Of a stretch of 64,000 bases of DNA, positions 17,111-25,755 are shown one piece after another. The stretch lies in NCBI GenBank assembly GCA_024281825.1, contig JAMWZY010000001.1, forward strand, positions 310,001-374,000, read 5' to 3'. Origin of the DNA: Nitrosomonas sp. Lineage in GTDB: Bacteria > Pseudomonadota > Gammaproteobacteria > Burkholderiales > Nitrosomonadaceae. Under the pieces are notes generated by a model that searched no databases, was not told the origin of the DNA, and worked only from the letters and a program-made list of their open reading frames with translations. Position 1 is the first letter of the stretch. Each line of letters begins with the position of its first letter. Made by a program: the position numbers and the translations under genes.

Positions 17111-17164
17111 ATGGGGGGGGCGGCTTCTGTTGGCATTTTGTTAATTTATAGAGCGAAATGCTAA
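17111..17164 (+). other. Tiny ORF with an 8-G tract after the CZB gene
   Basis: ATG at 17111 has GAGGAG (17103-17108) just upstream and opens a 17-codon frame (MGGAASVGILLIYRAKC) that starts with eight consecutive G (17113-17120). Homopolymer G tracts are slippage-prone. A change of one base would give another short frame ending 15 to 20 codons later, so no long protein is switched on here. It may be a leader peptide, a remnant or chance. Confidence 0.25.
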
Positions 17165-17354
17165 AGGAGCCGATGATTAATAGTATAAAGTGCAGTTAGA
17201 ATCTACGCAGAAAAAATAACTGAGGGTATAAGATTTTTTGTGTAAACGCCTAATCTGGGGGGCACAGTTCATACCTGGGACGATTTATTTACAAATAAAC
17301 TAGGAGTTCATTGAAGTAACGATTCTTCAAGGGTCTCTAGATGTATGTGCAAGT

Positions 17355-18704
17355 CTATTTTCCAATACAAAAATGAGAAAAAATCTCTCCGAGTAAATCA
17401 TCAGCAGTAAATTCACCTGTGATTGAAGACAAGGCAAGTTGTGAAAGTCTGAGTTCTTCTGCTAGAAGCTCCAGTTGTAATTCATGAATGGTAAATGCTT
17501 GAGCACTATTAAGGTGTGCTTGTGCAGTTGTCAGTGCATCGAGATGGCGCTGTCTAGCCGTAAATAAACCTTCAGTATTATGTTGCCAACCGGCAATTGT
17601 CAGGATTTTTTTCCGTAGCAAATCTATGCCCGCACCAGTTTTGGCGGATATATCAATGGTTGTGTTATTGTTGTGTTGTTCGATTCTTGCGGGTTCGTTG
17701 ATTAAGTCAATTTTGTTGCGGACAGTAATTCGTGGAATATCTGCGGATATCGAATGCACTGTTTCTACATCAATAGGAGGCAATCGCCGACTGATATCCA
17801 TTATCCAAATGACCATATGGGCATTTTTTATCGCTGCATGTGTGCGTTCAATCCCTTTTTGTTCTACGATATCGTCGGTTTCTCTTAATCCTGCAGTATC
17901 GATGATGTGGATGGTGATACCTTTGAGAGTGATCGTGCGTTCAATGATGTCTCGAGTGGTTCCGGGGATTTCGGTCACAATGGCAACATCGTCTTCAGCT
18001 AATTGATTGAGTAGGCTAGATTTACCAACGTTTGGCTCGCCTGCTAGAACAATTCGAATGCCTTCCTTGAGTATCTTTCCCTGCTGAGCAGCTTGGAATA
18101 TTTGTTTAAATCGTGCATCAATTTGTCGCAATTTTTCATCGATCGGCGATAACGGCGAATCATCGATATGATCTTCCGGAAAGTTAATGGTCGCCTCAAT
18201 AAACATTCTAAGCTCGGTAAGCATATTAACCAATTCTTCAATTTTTTTTGAGAAATTTCCACGTAAGGAATTTGCAGCGCAACGAGCTGCTTCGTGGGTA
18301 TTGGCTTCAATAAGATCAGCAACACTTTCGGCTTGAATCAAATCAATTTTATTATTCAGATAAGCCCGTAGTGTAAACTCACCTGGTTGGGCTAGGCGTG
18401 CTCCAGATATAAGACATTGATTCAGAAGAATATTCTGTATTGCTGGGCCACCATGCCCTTGTAATTCCAGTATATCTTCTCCTGTATATGAATAAGGTGC
18501 AGGGAAAAAGAGTGCGATGCCTTGATCGATAGCCCGCCCTTCAGTATCCAAAAATGATTTGAACATTGCTTGACGTGGTATTGGTAATTCTCCTAAGAGA
18601 GTTTTGCTGAAGCCCTTTAAATCTGTTCCGGAGATACGGATGACTCCGATACCTCCTCGTCCAGGTGGGGTAGCGATTGCGGCGATGGTATCAGAGCTTG
18701 CCAT
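17355..18704 (-). CDS. mnmE: tRNA modification GTPase MnmE
   Basis: This 449-residue enzyme works with MnmG to install cmnm5 on U34 of certain tRNAs. It opens with the tetrahydrofolate-binding N-terminal domain (DTIAAIATPPGRGGIGVIRISG, then GEFTLRAYLNNKIDLIQAE). The embedded G domain has Walker A GEPNVGKSS (about 218), switch GTTRD, DTAGLRE (G3) and NKID (G4). The chain ends in the canonical HFCIGK, whose Cys is catalytic. It is full length. It lies 64 bases downstream of yidC on the same strand, the classical order of the rpmH-rnpA-yidD-yidC-mnmE cluster. Confidence 0.97.
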   Translation of the reverse strand: MASSDTIAAIATPPGRGGIGVIRISGTDLKGFSKTLLGELPIPRQAMFKSFLDTEGRAIDQGIALFFPAPYSYTGEDILELQGHGGPAIQNILLNQCLISGARLAQPGEFTLRAYLNNKIDLIQAESVADLIEANTHEAARCAANSLRGNFSKKIEELVNMLTELRMFIEATINFPEDHIDDSPLSPIDEKLRQIDARFKQIFQAAQQGKILKEGIRIVLAGEPNVGKSSLLNQLAEDDVAIVTEIPGTTRDIIERTITLKGITIHIIDTAGLRETDDIVEQKGIERTHAAIKNAHMVIWIMDISRRLPPIDVETVHSISADIPRITVRNKIDLINEPARIEQHNNNTTIDISAKTGAGIDLLRKKILTIAGWQHNTEGLFTARQRHLDALTTAQAHLNSAQAFTIHELQLELLAEELRLSQLALSSITGEFTADDLLGEIFSHFCIGK

Positions 18705-18768
18705 AAAGGACTGACTGCCATGTTAAAGTTAACGGTTCTGTAAAATCGAGGGGGGACCCCCGATATTT

Positions 18769-20664
18769 TTATTTTTTCCTTACTCTTTTACCATGTGTGG
18801 GTTTATTTTTGTTGCTGCTTACCACCGTTTTGGGCTTGGGCACGACAGGTTCGGATTGAACTTCATCGTCAGCCGATGCCGTATTAACAAGGTTCTCCTC
18901 GTTCTTGTTAGCGAAATCATTCAATGCGAGTTTCTCAGCTATGAGTGCAGATTCGGCTTTTTTATGTTTTTTATTTTTATCTTTATTGGCGTCTTCTGCT
19001 TTATTTTCATACATTCGCGTGATTTGCCATTGCTGCAAAATAGAAAGAATATTATTACAGAGTGAATACAGCACTAATCCCGATGGGAAGAAGAAAAAGA
19101 ATATACTGAATGCAATCGGCATAATCTGCATGACTTTTGCCTGAATCGGATCAGCTGGGGTGGGACTCAGTTTGGATTGTATCCACATTGATATACCCAT
19201 AATGAGCGGAAGCACATAGTATGGGTCTGGTGTGGATAGATCGGTAATCCATAAAGCGAAAGGTGTGTTACGTAGTTCCACAGCAGACATTAGTGTCCAG
19301 AACAAAGCAATAAATACTGGAATTTGAACCAAAATGGGTAAACAACCGCCCATTGGATTGATTTTCTCCTCTTTGTAGAATTCCATCATGGCTTGATGCA
19401 TGCGTTGACGATCGCTTGCATATTGTTCTCGTATTTTTTGCAATCTAGGTGTGACCACCCTGAGCTTTGCCATTGAACGATAACCAGCAGCAGATAATGG
19501 AAAGAACAATAACTTGACTGTGAGCGTCAATAAAATAATGGCTACCCCCCAATTGTCAACCCAGGAGTGATAAAAGGAGAGTAGTTTGAATAAAGGTTGA
19601 GCAAGTATCGTTAGCCATCCATAATCTACTGTTAAATCTAGGCCAGGCGCGAGTTCGGCTAGTTTTTCTTGTTCTTGTGGGCCGGCATAAAGAGACATAG
19701 AAATTTGTTTTGTTTGACCGGATTCAATTGCGCCAACCGGTGCGATCACACCCGCAGTGTACTGATTAAATGCTAAATGCTTGACATAGTATTCACGTGG
19801 TGCTTGCTGAGTAGGCAACCAAGCTGCGAGGAAATAGTGTTCCAGCATAGCAATCCAGCCATTGTCGGCATTTGCTGGATATTCCGCTTTGTTTTTGTCG
19901 AGATCAGAAAATTTTATTTTGATGAATTTATCTTCGTCGGTATACATTGCTGGGCCAGTATACGAGTGGATCATCGTATTGGAACCACTGGGTTCATTTG
20001 CGTCCCGGAGCATCTGGAAATAAGAAAAGGGAATAATCGTTTCATCACTTTGATTAGTGATCTCAAATGCGACGTCAATTACGTAATTATTACGATGAAA
20101 AGTAAAAATTTTGGCAACTTGAATGCCATTTTCTTCTGGTGCCAGCAACTTTACTACAAGCTTATCTTGCCCCGCTTCTAACTGATAATTGTTGTTTTCT
20201 GCGGTGTATTTGGTTTTATGGCTAGGAAGCTTGTCGCCTATGAGTCCTGACTGTGCGACATGAAACCGTGCTGTTTTGTCTAATAACAGTTCATAAGGCT
20301 TATTTTTATCTTCACTGGAGGGGTGTAGTAGCAAGCCGAGTTGTCGTATATCCCCGCCAGCTGTGTCAATTTCTGCTACAACTGTATCTGTGGTGATTTT
20401 GATTTTCTCGCCTGTAGTAAACAAATTTGGGGTGATTGATGAGCCAACACCTTCAATACCGGAAGCAATCGATGGACTTTCTGTGTTTGATGTTAATCCA
20501 TCGCCGGGAACTGGTAGCGGATCATGACGCTGATTGGATGAGTCTGAGACTGCACCCGGTGTAACTTGTGTTGTCGGGGGATTGAGTTCTCTTTGCCAAG
20601 AATCCCACAAAAATAGCAACGATGTGGAAAAAATGATAATGAGTAAAAGTTTTTTTGTTTCCAT
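18769..20664 (-). CDS. yidC: Membrane protein insertase YidC
   Basis: YidC inserts and folds inner-membrane proteins, alone or with SecYEG. This 631-residue form is the long gram-negative type: an N-terminal membrane anchor (KKLLLIIIFSTSLLFLWDSW), a large periplasmic beta-sandwich (about 80-345) and the conserved five-helix core beginning at YGWLTILAQPLFKLLSFYH, with YRSMAKLRVVTPRLQKIRE in the cytoplasmic loop and MGGCLPILVQIPVFIALFW. The C-terminal tail of about 80 residues is Lys/Glu-rich and longer than in E. coli, which may help bind ribosomes. A 230-base gap separates it from yidD upstream, wider than usual in this cluster and without a recognisable gene. Confidence 0.96.
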   Translation of the reverse strand: METKKLLLIIIFSTSLLFLWDSWQRELNPPTTQVTPGAVSDSSNQRHDPLPVPGDGLTSNTESPSIASGIEGVGSSITPNLFTTGEKIKITTDTVVAEIDTAGGDIRQLGLLLHPSSEDKNKPYELLLDKTARFHVAQSGLIGDKLPSHKTKYTAENNNYQLEAGQDKLVVKLLAPEENGIQVAKIFTFHRNNYVIDVAFEITNQSDETIIPFSYFQMLRDANEPSGSNTMIHSYTGPAMYTDEDKFIKIKFSDLDKNKAEYPANADNGWIAMLEHYFLAAWLPTQQAPREYYVKHLAFNQYTAGVIAPVGAIESGQTKQISMSLYAGPQEQEKLAELAPGLDLTVDYGWLTILAQPLFKLLSFYHSWVDNWGVAIILLTLTVKLLFFPLSAAGYRSMAKLRVVTPRLQKIREQYASDRQRMHQAMMEFYKEEKINPMGGCLPILVQIPVFIALFWTLMSAVELRNTPFALWITDLSTPDPYYVLPLIMGISMWIQSKLSPTPADPIQAKVMQIMPIAFSIFFFFFPSGLVLYSLCNNILSILQQWQITRMYENKAEDANKDKNKKHKKAESALIAEKLALNDFANKNEENLVNTASADDEVQSEPVVPKPKTVVSSNKNKPTHGKRVRKK

Positions 20665-20895
20665 TATTTATTTAATTCAGTGGGTTCTCGACATAACGCA
20701 CATTGCGATTGAAATCCTAATATTCTATATAAACATCGATTTTCAATGACATAAGCAATTAGTCTTATTAAGTTATTATATTTTTAATGGGTTAATGATT
20801 TGATGGTAGTGGAGATCAAGGCATGTGCTAAGTCGTCATTCGATCATCGACTTTTGAATACAATAATTTTCCATGTGACGTTAGCGCAAAGCAGA

Positions 20896-21105
20896 TCAAG
20901 GTACTGGCTCATATCCGCCTTTGCTCCAAGGATTGCATCGCAGTATACGCCAAACACCCAAGCGGGTTCCATGAAAAAAGCCATATTTGGTATAAGCTTC
21001 TATCACATATTGTGAGCAAGATGGAGTAAAGCGACATGAAGGCGCAAGCAGAGGGCTTATAAAATATTGATAAAATTTAATGATCGTAATAATCAATCGT
21101 GACAT
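20896..21105 (-). CDS. yidD: Membrane protein insertion efficiency factor YidD
   Basis: This small amphipathic protein of 69 residues is associated with YidC-dependent membrane protein insertion. It has the family pattern [33 protein letters not shown], with the conserved SCRFxPSCSxY, then [21 protein letters not shown]. The ATG at 21105 is used because it overlaps the 3' end of rnpA by 13 bases, which is typical, and because family members start just before this helix. The open frame upstream is only a shadow of rnpA. Confidence 0.93.
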   Translation of the reverse strand: MSRLIITIIKFYQYFISPLLAPSCRFTPSCSQYVIEAYTKYGFFHGTRLGVWRILRCNPWSKGGYEPVP

Positions 21106-21518
21106 TGCTGTAATTGAGCCATCAATAACCGGATTTCGGTCGTTAGTTGTAAGGATTCCTTCTTTGTAACCGGACGGCGCAAACGTATGACCCAGTCCAT
21201 TCTTACCCAAAAACTTTTTTCACAATAACGGTTATTGCGAAAGGTCTCGCGAAGTAGTCTTTTAATCCAATTACGCTTAACAGCTAGTCGCTCAATCCTT
21301 TTTGAAACTATTAAACCAAGCCGAGAATGTCTTAAGTGATTTGGTTTTGCAAAAACTTGAACCCAATTACCATTAAGCTGATGTTCAGTGCCAATTAACG
21401 CAGTAAAGTCTGCCGATGTATGCAACCTACAATTTCTAGGTAAGGAATTAGTTTTCTGAAATATAGGAAGATTGCCGTTATCTGTCAGTCCCGTAATTTC
21501 TCTTTTGACACTAAACAC
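21093..21518 (-). CDS. rnpA: Ribonuclease P protein component RnpA
   Basis: The product is the basic protein subunit of RNase P, which supports the RNA subunit in maturing the 5' end of tRNAs. Its 141 residues contain the typical [11 protein letters not shown] strand, [29 protein letters not shown] (the RNR motif with conserved Arg/Lys) and a C-terminal helix. It starts with GTG at 21518, inside the last codons of rpmH, giving an 8-base overlap and likely translational coupling. The N-terminal 20 residues before the first conserved strand are longer than average; a later start cannot be excluded. Confidence 0.93.
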   Translation of the reverse strand: MFSVKREITGLTDNGNLPIFQKTNSLPRNCRLHTSADFTALIGTEHQLNGNWVQVFAKPNHLRHSRLGLIVSKRIERLAVKRNWIKRLLRETFRNNRYCEKSFWVRMDWVIRLRRPVTKKESLQLTTEIRLLMAQLQQCHD

Positions 21519-21645
21519 TTAACTTTGCACGCCCCTTAGCACGGCGAGCACGAATAACGGCAGCACCGGCACGTGTTTTCATTCGAACTAGAAAGCCGTG
21601 AGTGCGTTTTCTTTTGGTGACCGAAGGTTGGTATGTCCGTTTCAT
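21511..21645 (-). CDS. rpmH: 50S ribosomal protein L34
   Basis: The 44-codon gene encodes a typical L34: [20 protein letters not shown] followed by [24 protein letters not shown]. It is a short, very basic protein of the large ribosomal subunit. It is the first gene of the rpmH-rnpA-yidD-yidC-mnmE cluster. The TAG stop at 21511-21513 overlaps the start region of rnpA. The expected neighbour on the other side in many proteobacteria, dnaA with oriC, is not present, and no DnaA-box-like TTATCCACA was seen in the next 340 bases. Confidence 0.97.
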   Translation of the reverse strand: MKRTYQPSVTKRKRTHGFLVRMKTRAGAAVIRARRAKGRAKLSV

Positions 21646-21987
21646 TTTTACTCCACGCTTAATAATTTAATCTGATCTATAGAACCGCCTATTACAACCT
21701 GTTTTGGGGGTATATGTCAATACTAGTTGAGTGCTAAGTTATGGAATAAGGAAAGAAATATAAACATACTTGGTTAGTAAAATCCTTATTTTTTATAAAA
21801 AGTGATGATGAAATCTGAGCTAGTTGCCGCCGTCATTGTTTTGTTAGAAAATTTAATTTCTTCCAGGTTTTATCCCTCGCTCCTGGAGCAATTGGTTGAA
21901 AACCAGCAGCGTTAAAGCGTTCTTATACTCTTGCTGTTTGCGGTCAGGTGCTTTAGTGCTTGGGTAATTAAAGAGGGTATAAAATTT
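21646..21987. other. Intergenic region upstream of rpmH with a 36-codon ORF
   Basis: This is the promoter region of rpmH on the minus strand and of the YnfA-like gene on the plus strand. On the plus strand an ATG-ATG at 21805 opens a 36-codon frame ending at 21915 (MMKSELVAAVIVLLENLIS and on to LVENQQR). It has protein-like composition but no clear ribosome binding site or family. It may be a remnant. No DnaA boxes or AT-rich 13-mer repeats were recognised. Confidence 0.35.
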
Positions 21988-22317
21988 ATGAATATGTTAG
22001 CAACAATTGGATTGTTTTTCATTACCGCAATTGCTGAAATTCTAGGATGTTACCTCAGTTATCTTTGGCTAAGGAAAGATGCATCAATTTGGTTGTTGCT
22101 ACCTGCAGGTGTCAGTTTGATGATGTTTGCGTGGCTTTTGACACTTCATCCGTATGAAGCCGGTAAAGTTTATGCAGCCTACGGTGGAGTATATGTTGCT
22201 ACTGCTATGATTTGGTTGTTGGTTGTGGAAAAAGTGATCCCGGATAAATGGGACCTGATCGGTGCAAGTATTTCAATTCTTGGCATGGTCGTGATTTTCT
22301 TTGCGCCGAGAGGTTAA
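21988..22317 (+). CDS. YnfA/UPF0060 family small membrane protein
   Basis: The 109-residue product is a four-helix inner-membrane protein of the UPF0060/YnfA family, related to small multidrug resistance transporters. Family landmarks are [48 protein letters not shown] and a C-terminal helix [11 protein letters not shown]. The ATG at 21988 follows a GAGGG site and matches the usual family start; an upstream in-frame ATG at 21931 would add a non-family extension. An efflux function is only suggested for this family. It reads alone. Confidence 0.88.
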   Translation: MNMLATIGLFFITAIAEILGCYLSYLWLRKDASIWLLLPAGVSLMMFAWLLTLHPYEAGKVYAAYGGVYVATAMIWLLVVEKVIPDKWDLIGASISILGMVVIFFAPRG

Positions 22318-22503
22318 ATAGATTATTGGAAATGACCTTCAAAATCGATGGATTTAGGATTTTGGTAGTTTGAACGGATATGGCGCTGTTAGTAGGATTA
22401 TGATTTTAGTTATGAAATTGCTATTTTTTTTAATTGGAGTTAAACTCCGGCGGCAGGGTTAGGTCAGAAGAATTCAAATAACAATAATAAAAAAGGAAAA
22501 ATA

Positions 22504-22968
22504 ATGGCAGAGCAACTTGCAAGGAATGAAGGGTGTAGAGATAGGCAAGATCGTCGAAGCGACATCCCTTTTTTTTGTCCCTTTCATCTAGGAATTAAAT
22601 CTGGAGGTAGGGTTGGCGCGCGGCGTTTAAATAGTAAATGGGATTACGTTGACTACTATCCCAACCATTTGCTGTTTTGTATTGTTGCTATTTTGATGCT
22701 GAGTGTTTTAGATGCTTATTTCACATTAAATATTTTGGCGCGGGGCGGTGAAGAGCTAAATTGGTTTATGCTGGTCGTGATTGAAGAAAGCGTTGAGAAG
22801 TTTATCAGCGTTAAGCTGGCACTAACTGGATTAGCACTTATCTTTTTAACTATTCATCATAACGTGCAGTATCTCCTGAGGCTTCGTGTTCGGCATATTC
22901 TTTATATAGTGCTAGTAAGTTATATGGTTTTGATTGGATACGAAATACTGTTATTGAGCTGGTTTTGA
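22504..22968 (+). CDS. DUF5658 family membrane protein
   Basis: The product has 154 residues: a 50-residue polar, Arg-rich N-terminus and then three hydrophobic helices (about 55-75, 105-122 and 130-150). The LSVLDAYFTLNILARGGEELNWFM segment and the VKLALTGLALIFLTIHH helix are typical of DUF5658 proteins, small membrane proteins of unknown role. AAGGA lies eight bases before the ATG. It is convergent with the TolC-like gene; only 19 bases separate the stop codons, with no obvious terminator between them. Confidence 0.75.
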   Translation: MAEQLARNEGCRDRQDRRSDIPFFCPFHLGIKSGGRVGARRLNSKWDYVDYYPNHLLFCIVAILMLSVLDAYFTLNILARGGEELNWFMLVVIEESVEKFISVKLALTGLALIFLTIHHNVQYLLRLRVRHILYIVLVSYMVLIGYEILLLSWF

Positions 22969-22987
22969 TGCGAGAGTACTTAGCGGT

Positions 22988-24343
22988 CTACCGGGAAGTA
23001 AAATAGCTAGCAACGTTCCGCAGATCATCAAGAACCAAAGTTCCAGCAGCTAATTGTAAGCGGAGATAAGCTAATAAATGATTGTAGCGTGCCTCCGCTA
23101 AATCTTTTCGGGTTTTATGAAGTTGTTGTTGCGCGTCCAATAAATTTAAATTGATTCTAATTCCGCCGCGTATACTCTTCTCTGTTGCGCTTACCAGTAA
23201 TTCGGCTGATTTAACGCCAAGCTGCAACGATTCGATTCTTTTTATACCACTTTGTAAAAGATTATACTGTTTTCGCAGCTCAACCATTACTTTATCTCTC
23301 GCGGCATCTAATTCGGCTTCGGCGCGCGCATGGTTAGCTCTGGCTTGCGTTGTTAACGCATTGACACGCCCTCCTGAATAAAGTGGGATGTTTACTTCAA
23401 TGCCTGCAGCACCCAGTTGGAATTCGCGTCCAGCAATAATGGGTGATCCAGAGAGATTACGTGATAAGCTTGCCACTAAATCGATACGAGGCACATGCCC
23501 AGCTTGGCTTTTGTTGATTTCTTCCTTGCCGGAAGTTACCAAATGGCGCTGCGTGACTAATTCAGCGTTGCGATCCATTGCTAACGCATACCAACTATCA
23601 TAGTCTTGTAACTGAATGGCGCGATAATTAAAAAGATCGGATAATCGATCAAGCTTTGTTATTTTCTGGCCAATTAGTGTTTCAAGTTTTAGTTGAGCTA
23701 CTGCTAAGCTATCCTGAGTCTCGATCAAGTGTGCTTGTGCGATCGCGTGCTTTGATTGTGTTTCAAGCACATCGGTAGTGGTGCCTTCACCTTTTTGTAA
23801 CATTCTCTCATTGATACGTTTGAGTTCTTCTAACGACTCGAGTTGCGTCTCAGCAATCTTGACATGGTCTTGTGCTAGAAGCATTTCTACATAAGCTTCC
23901 ACCAATCGTACTACGAGCTGTTGACTGCGCCCCGTAAATTTGGCGCGGCTTGAATCGGCTTGTGCTTTTCCTTGGCGATAATTAGCTACAGCTTCCAAGT
24001 TGATTAAGGGTTGGCGTAATGTCAGTGTGGTAACCTGGCTTTCAAAATTCATCGAAGTAAATTCGCTGATTCCTGTACGTGGATCGGGATTTTGATAACC
24101 AGCATTTTTGGTCTGTACGTGTGTCATCGATAAGTTGGGTAATAAATTAGCTAAGCCAAGCTTTTCGACTTGCTGTCCAGCCTCATTTTCATGAATAGCC
24201 GAACGAAAAGTGGGGTCATGTTGCAATGCCGCTTCATAAGCTTCGAGCAGGCTCATTGATCGTGCTGCATTACTCATGTAGCATAAAATGAAGATACCGA
24301 TTAAAAATGAATATTTCAGAATTTTTCTGCTAGTCGATACCAT
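22988..24343 (-). CDS. TolC-family outer membrane protein of a type I secretion system
   Basis: The 451-residue product is a TolC-like outer membrane channel. It has a signal peptide (YSFLIGIFILCYMSNAARSM), then two internally repeated helical/strand blocks typical of outer membrane efflux proteins: LEAYEAALQHDPTFRSAIHENEAGQQ and the second QLGAAGIEVNIPLYSGGRVNALTTQARANHARAE. It starts three bases after the membrane fusion protein gene, so the three T1SS genes form an operon. It should connect the inner-membrane ABC transporter and HlyD-like adaptor to the exterior. The probable cargo is the RTX protein at 39341-41668. Confidence 0.92.
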   Translation of the reverse strand: MVSTSRKILKYSFLIGIFILCYMSNAARSMSLLEAYEAALQHDPTFRSAIHENEAGQQVEKLGLANLLPNLSMTHVQTKNAGYQNPDPRTGISEFTSMNFESQVTTLTLRQPLINLEAVANYRQGKAQADSSRAKFTGRSQQLVVRLVEAYVEMLLAQDHVKIAETQLESLEELKRINERMLQKGEGTTTDVLETQSKHAIAQAHLIETQDSLAVAQLKLETLIGQKITKLDRLSDLFNYRAIQLQDYDSWYALAMDRNAELVTQRHLVTSGKEEINKSQAGHVPRIDLVASLSRNLSGSPIIAGREFQLGAAGIEVNIPLYSGGRVNALTTQARANHARAEAELDAARDKVMVELRKQYNLLQSGIKRIESLQLGVKSAELLVSATEKSIRGGIRINLNLLDAQQQLHKTRKDLAEARYNHLLAYLRLQLAAGTLVLDDLRNVASYFTSR

Positions 24344-24346
24344 CGG

Positions 24347-25705
24347 TTATTCTTCACTCATGGCTGAATGCAGTCGATCCAATACCGGTTTAAATAAGTA
24401 GCTCATCAAAGATCGTTCACCCGTTTTAATGAAGACGTCAACCGGCATGCCCGCTCTAATTTGCTGGTCAGAAAGCATTTTTAATCCTTCTGCTGTTACT
24501 TTGGCTTTCATGGTGTAATAGGGTATTCCAGTGCGCTCGTCGGTCAAACGATCGGCGGATACTTGTGTGATAACTCCTGGTATATTCGGCGTTTTTTTCT
24601 GATTTAATGCGGAAAAGATCAAATCGACAACTAAATCGACATGCACTTTGTCGATCAGATGAACCGGAATTTGTCCGGTAATAATCAGCACGTCATCGCT
24701 GGGGACGATATCCATTAATTTGAATCCTGGCCCAACGACACCACTTTTGGTAAATACATTTAAACCAACCACAGTGCCATCAACGGGTGCTTTGACTTCA
24801 ATGTTGGCGAGCTCGAAATCTTGTCCATTGAGTCGGCTATTTAACGCTTCTGCTTCACGTTTTATGTCGGATAATTGTTGTCTGACATCTTTTTGATATT
24901 CTTGCTGACGCTGAATGCGGCGTTGCTCTAATTCGGCTATCTGGCGTTGTGTTCGGCCGATATTACCAATATCGGTAGATATCTCGCCACTTAATTGAAT
25001 AAATGCTCGTTCCAAATCTAAAACGCGATTACGGGGTACAAAACCCTCTTTAGAAAGCTCGCGCATGTTTATTAGCTGTTCTTCCAAGAATTTGGATTGC
25101 TGGTTTTTACTAGCTTTGGAGGCTTCAAGTCCCCGTAATTGCACTTTTAATCCGGAAATTCCTTCATCAAGCGCCGCAATTTCATGTTGTAGAGCCAGTT
25201 TACGCGAAGTAAATAATTGATTCTGTATAAGGATATTGTTGGTAACGCGTGAATCATTTTGTTGTGACTGCAGTTCGTGAGGAAAGAGAATTTCTTTCTT
25301 ATTATCACGCTCTGCTAACAATCGTGCTTCCACAGCAAGTGCTGTATATAATTGGGCGCGAGTTATTTCGGCCTGCGCTTTGGTTTGAACATCATTCATA
25401 CGTATTAGCACTTGACCTACTGAAACATGATCGCCTTCTTTAACCAAAATGTCGTCAATAATGCCGCCAGTTTGATGTTGCACTGCTTGTAGGTGACTGG
25501 CTACAGCAACAGTTCCGGAAATAGGCACGCCTTTTTCCAATGGTGCAAAAGTAGCCCATAATACAAAACCACCAAAGCCTGCTAGTACGATCCACCAACC
25601 CAAGCGTGTGTGTATCGTCTCATTGGTATCTACCCAAGGTGTGCCTTCAATTGGAATATCTTGAGTGGATATTGGTTTATTTTCAGCGATAAGCTTCATG
25701 ATCAT
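24347..25705 (-). CDS. HlyD-family membrane fusion protein of a type I secretion system
   Basis: The 452-residue periplasmic adaptor is of the PrtE/AprE/RsaE kind. One N-terminal membrane helix (LGWWIVLAGFGGFVLWATFAP, about 35-55) is followed by a lipoyl half-motif (GGIIDDILVKEGDHVSVGQVLIRM), a long coiled-coil hairpin (about 115-285, with many Gln, Glu and Leu), the second lipoyl half (VKAPVDGTVVGLNVFTKSGVV) and a beta-barrel. The C-terminal YTMKAKVTAEGLKML region with an AGMPVDVFIKTGERS block is diagnostic for type I secretion adaptors. It lies 50 bases after the ABC transporter gene and 3 before the TolC-like gene. Confidence 0.94.
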   Translation of the reverse strand: MIMKLIAENKPISTQDIPIEGTPWVDTNETIHTRLGWWIVLAGFGGFVLWATFAPLEKGVPISGTVAVASHLQAVQHQTGGIIDDILVKEGDHVSVGQVLIRMNDVQTKAQAEITRAQLYTALAVEARLLAERDNKKEILFPHELQSQQNDSRVTNNILIQNQLFTSRKLALQHEIAALDEGISGLKVQLRGLEASKASKNQQSKFLEEQLINMRELSKEGFVPRNRVLDLERAFIQLSGEISTDIGNIGRTQRQIAELEQRRIQRQQEYQKDVRQQLSDIKREAEALNSRLNGQDFELANIEVKAPVDGTVVGLNVFTKSGVVGPGFKLMDIVPSDDVLIITGQIPVHLIDKVHVDLVVDLIFSALNQKKTPNIPGVITQVSADRLTDERTGIPYYTMKAKVTAEGLKMLSDQQIRAGMPVDVFIKTGERSLMSYLFKPVLDRLHSAMSEE

Positions 25706-25755
25706 ACCCAGTAAACAATGGGATCTTTTTTATCATACCTGGTTGATTTGTAGCC

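Noticed and set aside
21646-21987. Possible oriC next to rpmH
   Set aside because: Gene order hints at an origin, but dnaA is absent and no DnaA-box-like sequence was seen.
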